Source of the DNA: Adineta steineri
Lineage: Eukaryota; Rotifera; Eurotatoria; Adinetida; Adinetidae
NCBI GenBank assembly: GCA_905250115.1
Contig: CAJNOI010000066.1
Coordinates: 198,145-262,144 of the forward strand
Direction of reading: 5' to 3'
Length of the DNA: 64,000 nucleotides
A program made the position numbers and the translations under genes. Under the pieces are notes generated by a model, which worked only from the letters and a program-made list of their open reading frames with translations, was not told where the DNA came from and did not search any database. Positions 23,644 to 33,968 of the stretch are shown one piece after another. How positions within the stretch are numbered: the stretch's first letter is position 1; each line of letters starts with the position of its first letter.

Positions 23644-26201
23644 ATGCATCTATTTGATTCGAAGGCATTAGAAGATAAGCGCATACTGGTACGTCTACAG
23701 ATACATAATACAACGATTCTTTCCAAGCGTTTGATCTCGTAAACTGTTATTTGTTTTTTAGCATTCAATAGAAACGGTAAAAGTTAGCTATCGAAAAAAA
23801 GTACAGACGACTTTTGATTTTGACAAGAAAGAGCAATATTCTACGAACGTACAGTACGTATTGTTTTATTCTGTCCGTTTTATTAAAAATACCAGCACTT
23901 TGCTTCGTTTGTAGACGGTTTGAAAAGAAGCTGTCTGAGATCGAAAAGGAAGAAAAGAAGTATGCAATAATATCAAAAATAAAGTTCTGGGTAAATTCTC
24001 TTTATATACATAACGACAAAATTTAATTTACCATTGCTTCTGCATAGATATTCTGGACCTTGAGTTTACTGATATGCATTCACTTGATGACTCTGCTGAG
24101 GCGTGAACACGCAATAGAAAAATTCAGGGAGCTGTTTAAACATAGGGAAGTAGTTTCTGAAAATGAATGTGCAGGTAAATCCCAATAAAATACGGACTTC
24201 CGAATTGAAGAGTGTTTCTCTCATTCTAGTCCTCAGCACTAACGGCTTTTCTTCGTCAAGTTTTACACGTAAGATAAATAAGGCTTCAAAATAAATCAAA
24301 ATATAATTTTTCTATTTTTTAGTTTTAGAACGTTTCTCGGACGAAGAACTACAAATACGTGATGAGTGGTATGAATATTTTTCGAATGTGACAATCTCTT
24401 CAGATATTTCTATACTATTTCCATTTTCAAAAAATGATGAAAACTTCGATGATTCAGATGAAAACAGTAAATACACCGAGAGTGTTATGCGGATGTAAGG
24501 TACATGGTTCAGGAGCCTTCGTGGTTGTTCGGACTTTGAAATTTTCAACATACTTTGTAAAAGGAATTACTCTTTTAAAACAATTTCGAAAATTTACACT
24601 CGCAATACATTAGAATTATTCTTACTGTAGAAACAAATTAAGCTAAGAAGTATAATAAACATTGCGTGATGATTACAAGGGAACTTGTGGAAAAAAATCT
24701 ATTCTCAAATACAGATTTACCTACGAGGAAACTATCCAAGGTGTTCCCCTCAGCTTGAACTCATATTGAGCCCAAGAGGAGGTCTCTCACGAGACTAGTA
24801 AAGGCCTAAAAGAGTTCGAACAGATAGGTCTTTAAAGGTCAGTTATGATCGTTTCACTGAGTTTTAGAGCGATTTTTAGATATACATTGAACAATCAAAT
24901 AATTGAATTTCGACCTAAAATTCTGTCGACATATGGATCTGGTGTATCTTAGAATACCATGGAGCTTTCAATTAAAAAAAATGTTTCTATGTCGAGATAC
25001 TCGATTTTCAAAAAATAGTTGCTAGTTACAGGCGTCGCACAAAAATCGAGTTCCCTTGAAAAGTCAATAACTCGACACAGAAGCATTCTTTTACTTGAAA
25101 TTTTCAAGGTATTCTAAGATACATCAGACCTATTTATAGACAAGACCTCAGGTCGAAACTCTTATTTGATAGTTCGATAAATATCTAAAAATTGCTCTAA
25201 AATTCAGTAAAGCAACCATAACTGACCTTCAAAGACCTATCAGCTCGAACCATTTTAAGCCTTTACTAATCTCGTTTAGACCTTCTTGTGGATCCAATAT
25301 GAGTTCAAACTGAGGGAGACGTCTCGAATAGTTTCCTTGTTAACGTGATATAATCACTGATTCGGTTTTTAAAATGAGCAGAATGCATTGATGAGGAGCT
25401 AAAATAAAGAGTCCGTCGTTCGAATCTAACATTGATCTCTTATAGTAACATCATTAAAAAAGAAACACTGTCTACTAAAAGCGAAAAATTATACGAACTA
25501 TTTCAAAAATTTTATCATTTGTTCATTGCTTCAACAACGATTATCTGCATCTTGATATACTTTGCCTTATGGTAAGTATCATGCACAAGAAATCGATTCT
25601 TCTAGTGTTACTTCATCTATTTTCTCTTTAAAGGCGATATCAACGACGGTATTCGATCCAGTGGAGTAGCAAAATAATCCTTTTCGATCCTCTCGGCGTA
25701 TACCGTCGACAAATAACACAAGAAGTTTTCGTGGATGATGATTTACTTCATTATGGCACTGATCCTGTCTTATGTTTAGCTCAAACACTAAGCAACGAGA
25801 TCACCGCTAAAACTTCACTGTTCATTCCAATAGATTTCATTCATCAGTTTCACGCAACACCTAACAATGTTGAAATTTACGCCTACTGTCCTGCCGGGAC
25901 TAGTGCCAATGAACTACGAACACAAAAAGTAGTCGATTTATTCCCTGAAAATCAGTTAGTCGAAACTCTTTTAACCATTGCAATTTGTGCTCATCGAAAA
26001 GCTGGCCATCAACAGCGACTTTCCGGCAACATTGGTGAAGCAGACAGACACTTCGAGCTCGTGATGGAATATTGCCACCGTCTCTCTTCGGAACTTTCTG
26101 GATGGGTAGATACACAAAGTGCACGTGAATCAACAGAAATGGTTAGATTTGTCGAAAATAACATAGACAATACTCTCTTACGACAGTACCTGTCAGAGTA
26201 A
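23644..26201 (+). CDS. Unrecognised two-transmembrane protein, 8 exons
   Basis: Exons that join in frame are 23644-23688, 23762-23853, 23915-23990, 24048-24174, 24230-24268, 24323-24494, 25446-25571 and 25634-26201. The protein begins MHLFDSKALEDKRIL. A Lys/Glu-rich segment (RFEKKLSEIEKEEKKYAII) leads to a first hydrophobic helix (IFWTLSLLICIHLMTLL). A hydrophilic stretch with YEYFSNVTISSDISIL and an acidic DENFDDSDEN follows. A second helix is FIASTTIICILIYFALW. The C-terminal 190 aa (IILFDPLGVYRRQITQEVF...) are soluble. I do not recognise the family. The 951-bp sixth intron contains the older foldback element. If that intron were not spliced, the frame would stop at TAA 24496-24498. Confidence 0.65.
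24720..25342. mobile_element. Older foldback element inside an intron
   Basis: Two arms of about 300 bp are inverted around a hinge near 25025-25035. Matching blocks include GAGGAAACTATCCAAG / its complement near 25330, TTGAACTCATATTG, AGGTCAGTTATG, GAGCGATTTTTAGATAT and TGTATCTTAGAATACC. I estimate roughly 80 percent identity between arms. There is no open frame. It is unrelated in sequence to the foldback at 12930 and clearly older. Confidence 0.75.
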
Positions 26202-26477
26202 AACGTGTGCAGATACATATTTTCCTTTTTTTTCTACGAATGAGAAGATCTAGACACATTATCATATGCTAATCAAGTCATTAGAAAAAAAGATCACATT
26301 CATCCTTAATCAAAACACATTTCATATGTAGTTGTAAATATTGGTGGAGAGAATCTTGTTTAGTCGATAATTTTTAATTTTCGGCAAAACATAATCATTG
26401 TACTATAAATAAAACTGAAAAGTACACTCAACCCAAATGTAATATTATTAGTTGGAGCTTGGACACCATAAACAACC

Positions 26478-26542
26478 ATCTCGGAGATGTGGATGTTGAT
26501 CTTCTTTGTACGTACAACCACATTCACATCCCCAAGATGATC
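26478..26542. repeat. Telomere-like palindrome
   Basis: The left arm is ATCTCGGAGATGTGGATGTTG. The right arm is CAACCACATTCACATCCCC followed by AAGATGATC. Near-perfect pairing of GGATGTGGATGTTG-type arms surrounds CTTTGTACGTAC. Confidence 0.6.
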
Positions 26543-26645
26543 CAAAGAACAGAAGTAAAAAAGCATTTTCATGAGGTTTGTCGCAAAACACCTATTAATC
26601 ACCATTTCATGAAATATCTAACAACTCGATGACCAATCGTCAACA

Positions 26646-26715
26646 GGATGAGTGTGGGTGTGGGTGTAGTTTATTTATTACACAAAGTCACATCACACCC
26701 CCATCCACACCCAAT
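26646..26715. repeat. Telomere-like palindrome
   Basis: The left arm is GGATGAGTGTGGGTGTGGGT, the spacer is AT-rich (about 30 bp) and the right arm is CACACCCCCATCCACACCC, followed by AATTG. Confidence 0.7.
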
Positions 26716-28511
26716 TGAAAGGGTACAGATATACAAATATCTATGGCAGTTAATTATCTATATTGAATTTCGAAAGGTGAATATCAATGAAATAGAAATT
26801 GGCATTTATATTAAAAACGTTTGACTCTATGTATTAAATTTGTCGGAATAATGAATATATCTAAATATTTGACATGTAATAGTTGTAAAATACGTTTTTA
26901 ATCTGATTAGAACGACAAGTCATGATTTTTTTTACAGTTGTTATACTTTATATTCATCTAATATAATATTTGATAAAATATTTCTAACAAATATTTAAAA
27001 GAAAAAAAATATTGCTACTACTATATCAAAGAATACAATAGATATATATTTGAAATATTATACTTCTGATTAATAATTTGTATTTCATTATCTATGAGAT
27101 AATATATGCTAAAAGCGTTACTCTGTTTCTATTTTGTTGAATTAGCAATAAAAAAATTATCATACTATGTTATTAAATGTAATAGTGTGATAGATTCTGA
27201 TCAGTCCATCGTTTACCTCTTTCTTTTTTCTTTTCGCATGCATCTATAAATAGCTATGCTAACGTATTTTAAGTCAGTCAGTCAGTTGGTCAGTCACTTC
27301 TGATTCACTCTTTTTTCCTCTCCTCTTCATCTTGTTCCCTTTCTTTATTTAAGACACTTAACAGACTCCAGCTCCTTATTTTTTTTGTCTCTTGGAATGA
27401 TTTTTATAGAATAGAATGGTCATATGAATAGTCAGTAATCTTGTTACGAATTGCTTATAACGATATGTCATTAACATATATCTTGAGAAAAAGTGTACAA
27501 TCATAAACTTCATTGTTCTTGCTGTCTTTGTTTTCCTATGGTAAACTCTGGCGTAGTGTGTGGTTCTCGAAAGTTAGCTGATGAATTATGGTTTATTGTA
27601 ATAGGTTTACTTTGAATTTTTTTAGTACTGATACTTTCTTTTTGATCCCTTCTGTAAATTTATTGTATAATCTTTACCGATTTCTTTCTTTCATCTAACC
27701 TTATGACCCTTCTTTCACTTCTTCCCTCTATTTGACCTTATGTTTATGATTTCAGTTTTACATTAGCAACGGGCAGGTCATCACAATACGTTAGAAACGG
27801 GCACACCATCATAACTATTTTTTTCTTTTCTTCTGCTCACCTGTTACCATAAAACGAATAGATCGATTGTTGGATTGTTTATAAACGTGTTCTAATCAAC
27901 TCTTTCAATCTTCTTTAGTATGCAAATTATTTTTTATGAGTAACACAGAGGTAATGACTAAGTTCGAGAGACGAAGTTGAGCGAGATAATCCGGAAATAG
28001 TAACACTGTTGAGGGTTACAGCAGTGTGATTGAAGATCAGTACCGTACGAAGAGCGGCTAGGTTTCGCCCGACAATGTGTGGTCCCGAAGCATTTGCCTG
28101 AAGATGACCTATGAGTAAATTTAAAAGTTGGAAGTTTCCTTTTTGCTGATACTTGTAACGTTTCAATTTAAGAATAAATGATATTTATAGCAGTTGTTTG
28201 CTTCATATTTTCTAAACTAAACACTGCGATTCTGAAGAATGGATTCTTATCTGTCTTTATTTTATCTTCATTTATAAAGTAAAGATAAATGAATCACACT
28301 TAATATATACTCGTAAGCGAACTTTTTTCTTTTCATTGAATTGAACTTACAACATATTTTTTTGGAAAATTTACTATGAATAAAAAATGATTGAATTTTA
28401 CCATTTATATAATTATATGTAAAATGTTCTTCATATTTTGTATTTTAGAAGAAAAAATATTGTAGAAAGAAGAGAACGTGTACAAACAGATAATTCTCAT
28501 TATTTATTGAA

Positions 28512-29629
28512 ATGTCCAATAAATCAATGGCTACATTAGAAGTTTTTTCACCTGAAATATTTGTTCAAATATTTTCGTATATGAATGGCTATGATAGTTA
28601 TGAAGCATTTTATGGTCTTAATCATCGTTTATCAACATTAGTATTAACCTATGGCATCAAATATATCGATCTAAGTAAGATAACATTCAATGAAAGTCGA
28701 AAGGTAATTATTTTATAGATTTTAATTTAATATTTATTTTTTTACTGAAGATGTTTTCAACTATTAATTGTTCACATGTGAATACTCTTGTATTATCGAA
28801 TGAATATTATGATGAACAGATAGATCGAATTTTAGATAACAGTTATTTTCCATTGAAAAATATGGTTTCTTTAAATGCGTTAATGCTTGATTATATTGGA
28901 TTATATACAATGCATACCATTACTCAACAACATTTTCAGTTAGATAATCTTAAATCATTAATAATATCATTTCGATCGGATTTATGTAAAGAGAAAGTAT
29001 TAGATATGTACGGAGCTATTCTTTACAATTTTAGTTCCCGTTTAAAATCATTAACATACTTATTTTTATCGGCATCAAAGGATAAGGAAATTATTTGTCG
29101 TAATCGTTCTCTATTATCAACAGAAATATCTTCGACTCTTCAACGTTTATTTATACATCACATACAAATTAATGATACAGAAAATATACTTTCACATTTT
29201 TCAAAACTTCAGTATTTAAATGCAAGTATTAGATTAAAGGAACACATTATTGATTATCCCTTATCATTAAATTTAATTGCTTGTGATTTATCAGTACGTT
29301 CAACTGCACTAGAATTACTTGTTTATTTATTAAAACAATGTCCTAATTTAGAAAAATTAGTAATTTCTTTTTTTCCAACAAATTATGATGATTTAGATTG
29401 TAATCAATGGGAAATTTTAATTGAAAAATATTTATTAAAACTTAAACAATTTACATTATACATATTTTTATTTCATACTGAAATAAATATCGCTCGAGTT
29501 TTAATTGAAGATAACTTTTTAGAAAAACAATTTTGGTTAGATAGAAAAGCAAAAATTGAATTCATTGATGGAGAATCAACAGATAATGATGATATTAAAA
29601 CAAAAATTATGATTGAATTTTCAATTTAA
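28512..29629 (+). CDS. F-box protein with leucine-rich region
   Basis: Two exons (28512-28703 and 28751-29629) join in frame over a 47-bp intron. Residues about 9-45 (LEVFSPEIFVQIFSYMNGYDSYEAF...LNHRLSTLV) fit the F-box, which binds SKP1 in SCF ubiquitin ligases. The remaining 290 aa contain Leu-rich segments (HVNTLVLSN, LNALMLDYIGLY, LKSLTYLFLS, CPNLEKLVISF) typical of the divergent repeats in F-box/LRR substrate receptors. The protein ends with an acidic stretch (FIDGESTDNDDIKTK) that parallels the end of the F-box gene at 46171-47442, so the two are probably paralogues. The target is unknown. Confidence 0.75.
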
Positions 29630-30560
29630 TCTCCTTTATTGTATATTATATTATTAATCAAGATACTAAACAATTACTTAATTTAATCTCGAACTAGACG
29701 ATGTTTGATTATATGAATGAACTGATTTTAAATATATAAAATGAAAATTGTTCATTTTTCGAATTGACAGTATTTTTAAAGTTTTGAAGAAACTATTTGA
29801 ATTTTGTTTTTCGCAATAAATATCAGATATAAAATCTTTATTTTCTTAAGCAAATATCAATATCAACTAATACGAAAACAAAAATCAAACTAATTAATTC
29901 TATCAGATAACATACGAATAGATTCGTTTTCTGTGAAAAGTAATGTCTCTCTTGCAGATGAAAAGTTTGATATAGTCGTATTAGATCGTACAGTTGTTGA
30001 AGATATAATTTGTTCAAATGATTGACTAGCTGAATTGAATATTACAAAAATTTAAAACTTTAGTTAAGTATTATATAGTTACCTAGCACAGATAACGGAG
30101 TAATTGAATATAAACGGAATTTTTTTTATTCATTTCGAAACACAAATGTCCATGGCGGCGCTGTCGCCACCGCGCCGCGAACGCCACAGCGACAGCGGCA
30201 GATTCTCAACTGCGATGAACATCTCTGTTTCAGAAATTGATTCGAAATGATTGAGTAGACAAGATTAAAATCAAATATAAGTCCAAATCCATTCATACTA
30301 CCTACATCTTGATCACATTATATACTATATCCCAATTATTAAAACAATATAAAAGATACAGAAATTTTCAAAAGATAATTCGTTTACGTCGAACTTTGGA
30401 TTTTTTTCTATTGATGTCTTCAAATGGATGTTACGAATTTCTAATACAGTTTGTATATACTTAAAATAAGACCATACTCAAACGAACTAAACAGAAATTC
30501 ATGTAAAATCTAACACAAAAATACAACAAATAAATAAGACTAGCCAACAGTTGATTACGT
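29630..30560. other. Intergenic up to assembly gap
   Basis: This AT-rich DNA ends at the run of Ns. It holds one small GC-rich inverted-repeat element (30130-30250). No gene is visible. Confidence 0.5.
30130..30250. mobile_element. 121-bp MITE-like element with GC-rich core
   Basis: Perfect 10-bp terminal inverted repeats TCATTTCGAA and TTCGAAATGA bound a core that is strikingly GC-rich (30152-30205). The core itself is self-complementary (GGCGCTGTCGCC against GGCGTT..GCGACAGCG). The composition differs sharply from the surrounding AT-rich DNA. Confidence 0.65.
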
Positions 30561-30660
30561 NNNNNNNNNNNNNNNNNNNNNNNNNNNNNNNNNNNNNNNN
30601 NNNNNNNNNNNNNNNNNNNNNNNNNNNNNNNNNNNNNNNNNNNNNNNNNNNNNNNNNNNN
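30561..30660. other. Assembly gap, 100 N
   Basis: Exactly 100 undetermined bases, a conventional placeholder, so the true gap size is unknown. The fungal-type FOL1 frame enters directly from its right edge. Confidence 0.98.
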
Positions 30661-32417
30661 AAAAAAATGACATTGAAACTATTTTCGTTAAGGTTACTAA
30701 ACCGAACGCTATTTCATTTACGGATGGTGTGGGTGTAAGTTCAAATATGAATAGGGATTCGTTTAAGACTATGGAACCAATAACTGCACATAATTCCCTT
30801 ACTGAAAGTACAAAGTTTAACTTGCCAACTTCAAATGAAGATTCTGACTTTACTCAGAAAAATAATCATATTGCTTACATTGCATTTGGCTCCAATGAAG
30901 GTAATCAAACTAGAAACATCAATGAAGCGTTAGATTATTTGGAAACAGCCAAAATTAATGTTGTATCTACATCTTCCTTATATATATCTAAACCAATGTA
31001 TTACAAGGATCAACCGGATTTTTTCAACGGAGTTGTTAAAGTTTCGTTCAAGGATCTTTCTCCACATGATTTATGGAAGAAGGGTAAAGAAATCGAATAT
31101 AAACATATTAATCGAGCCAAAAAATTTGACAATGGACCGAGATCAATCGATTTGGATATTTTATTGTACGATGATATTATTTTCAACACCAACGATTTGA
31201 TTATTCCTCATAAATCCATGCTGGAAAGATCATTTGTCTTGCAACCTTTATGTGAATTACTTAGTCCCGATATTTTGCATCCAGTCAGTGCCGAACCTTT
31301 CCATCACCATTTGGCTCAGTTATTAGCTGCCGAGTCAAATGAAACACTTCAAGAGTCATCTAATCTTTTACAAATTATTCCAGTTCCACGATTAGAACTA
31401 GACTATAATAGGAATCCTTTGAAATTCGACCAATTGAAATACAATCAGCAGACATTGATCATGGGTATTCTGAATATAACTCCTGATTCGTTTAGTGATG
31501 GTGGTGACAATTTTAATGTTAGTGCTGCAGAGATAGAAGCCACTGCTTCAAGATTAATAGAGGAAGGCGCTACTATATTAGATATTGGCGGTGTTTCGAC
31601 AAGACCGGGTAGTGTTGCTCCAAGTGAAGAAGAAGAACTGAAGCGGGTTTTACCTGTTGTCAAAACTATCAGAGAATCAAAAAATGAAAAATTATCAACA
31701 TGTCTTATTTCCATTGACACTTATAGAGCTAAAGTTGCTCAGGAATGTTTAGAAGCTGGTGCTGATATTATTAATGATATTTCAATGGGATTATATGATC
31801 CTCAAATGTTTGATGTTGTTGCCAAGTATCAATGTCCGTATATAATGAATCATACACGAGGCACACCCGAGATAATGTCTACGTTAACTAATTACGAGTC
31901 TAACACCAATGAAGATATAATTGAATACATAGTTGATCCTTTAAACCCTTCGTATAAAATCGAGAATTGTGATCCACAAGTCACCAATTTAATTAACGGA
32001 GTATCTCGAGAATTGGGATTACAAATATTGAAAAGTTTTACAAGAGGTGTAAGAAAATGGCAGATCATATTAGATCCAGGTATTGGATTTGCTAAGAATT
32101 TATCACAGAACTTAAGTATCATCAAATACGCTTCGAATTTCAAAAAATACTCCATAATGGTTAACGAACGTGGTGAAGAAGATGTTGAACATTTTTACTT
32201 AAGTTTCAATGGTTTAGCCAGTCTTTTCGGTCCTTCCAGAAAGAAGTTTTTGGGTACTATTTGTAATGAACCTGTTGCACGTGACAGAGTTATCAGCACT
32301 GGAGCAGCTGTCATGGCATGCATACAACAAAACACTGATATCGTGAGGGTTCATGATGTCAAGGAAATGAAAAAAGTTGTGCAAATGGGTAATGCCATCT
32401 ATAAGAATATTTATTAA
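30661..32417 (+). CDS. FOL1: FOL1-type folate synthesis enzyme, 5' end in gap
   Basis: The frame is open from the gap edge to TAA 32417, with no introns. The first visible residues (FVKVTKPNAISFTDGVGVS) fit the end of a dihydroneopterin aldolase domain. Next is a complete HPPK domain: YIAFGSNEGNQTRNINEAL, SSLYISKPMYY, and DNGPRSIDLDILLYDD. Then a complete dihydropteroate synthase: GILNITPDSFSDGG, ILDIGGVSTRPGS, ISIDTYRAKVA, IINDISMG, ILDPGIGFAKN, SRKKFLG, VRVHDV. This aldolase-HPPK-DHPS order is that of fungal Fol1, which makes dihydropteroate in mitochondria; animals lack the pathway. In-frame CTG codons stand at conserved Leu positions (GIL-NITPD), so the donor is unlikely to be a CTG-Ser yeast. 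It is either a horizontal transfer or fungal DNA joined at the gap. Confidence 0.9.
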
Positions 32418-33968
32418 ATAGAATAAAGGGTGTTGGTAGTTGTAGAGTAGATTTGCTTGGTACTAGCAATAGTTATTTAATAAAAATATTATATACTCAA
32501 AACAAATTAATAATTTAGAATGTGAGTTTGTATCTTTTCTTCATCGACACCCGCACTCAGGAGTCGAAAAATCTAGTAACTAAACGTTGCATTTATTAAT
32601 TACAACTCTTATTTATATATTTGAATATTGATTTTCCATATTGAATAATATGAGAACAATTCAAGATAAATTTGAAATTCTATATGTTATACGTCTTTGA
32701 ACACCCCACTGCCGTGCAAAATTTCAGCTCATTAGCTCATATTGTCGCTAAGCTATAAAAAGTTCTATTAGTGGTAAAAATTTCATCCTTTGATCTCGTA
32801 TCCTTTAGGAAAGTGCATTCAACACGTCTGTATACTATGAGAATCTCCCAATCACTGGCTTCTCTTCTAAAATTGATTAAATAACTCAAATATTTGTGCT
32901 ATAAGTGTCGGCAAAATTTTTCTGCATAATCACTTCTCAAAAGTTGCAATTCGCTCATATATGATTTAATTTATTTGACATATAAATTCTTTTTAAGTTG
33001 TTCATCGTTTACAGCACCATTAGACTATATAAAGTTAAAATGAACTATAATTATCGAATAGGATTTACTGCATGAAAGCATTCGAAGGAAATATTTTGTT
33101 TACTTCAATTGTCGAGTACTACTGAGATGTTATAAGAGGATTGAAGCGTTCTTTCTTACTTTCTTGACGTTTGCATAAAAAGTTGTTATTTTGTGTGGCG
33201 ATGATCTCACGAACGAAAAATCAAAAAATAATGATTCAGACATACGATGGAAATATCGAGAACAAGCTACTAGCATTCGTTTATAGGAAGCGTCGAAAAA
33301 GCATGATTTTGACTATGGACGTTATTTTTATATAATTCGAAACAATGAAAAGAATTAGTCATATCAATCTTTTAATTTAAAACAATTACTATACTATATG
33401 AAAACTGTATTACTAAGGATTTACTTCTATTCTTCATCTCTAGCTTAGATTATAATTTATATAAACATTTGCATTCTCTAATGTTTTCTAAAACAAATCA
33501 TCATTTATTTGAATAAACGGTTCAAATCATTTACAAATACTGATGGATGTAGGTATATCATACTCATCCACCCCAACAGTTAGTACTTCTTGACTTAGGT
33601 TAGATATTGTTCAATGTTCATTACTGTACAATCTTAGTCAAAACTTTGTCAGAGAAAATCTCTGTTAGTTCATCATGCTAGTATATGAAACACTACCAGA
33701 AGCTTCGAGAATAATATGCGTTTGTCAAACTAAAATACTAGACTCTTTATCGAAAGTACTGAATATTTATTTGATACAGAGAATATACTGGCTTTATGCC
33801 GGCTAAGTCAAGAGTTAAAAGCATAGAATGTCACCTGTTAACGTTAACAGTACGCAAATTCTCAAGACAGTCAAAGCATATTGTCGTTTTTTAAGTCATA
33901 TGTATAGTTTTGTACCAACACCAGCACATCGATCAGATAAAGCGGAAATTAAAATGTCTATTATTAGA
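32418..33968. other. Intergenic; rotifer-type repeats resume
   Basis: After the FOL1 stop there are about 100 bp of AT-rich DNA. A weak telomere-like palindrome follows at 32517-32563 (GAATGTGAGTTTG ... CGACACCCGCACTC), and another at 33541-33578. No gene is visible. The host-type repeat within 150 bp of FOL1 argues that the right-hand flank is rotifer DNA. Confidence 0.5.

Larger units (their letters stand above)
26202..28511. other. Intergenic, AT-rich
   Basis: No gene is supported. Telomere-like palindromes lie at 26478-26542 and 26646-26715. A short run of TCAG repeats (GTCAGTCAGTCAGTTGGTCAG) is near 27273-27293. A moderately GC-rich block at 27940-28130 has a small minus-strand frame that I do not recognise. 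Confidence 0.5.

Noticed and set aside
27927..28166. GC-richer block with a 79-aa minus-strand frame
   Set aside because: There is no motif I recognise and no exon partners; it may be an old repeat but cannot be supported as a gene.
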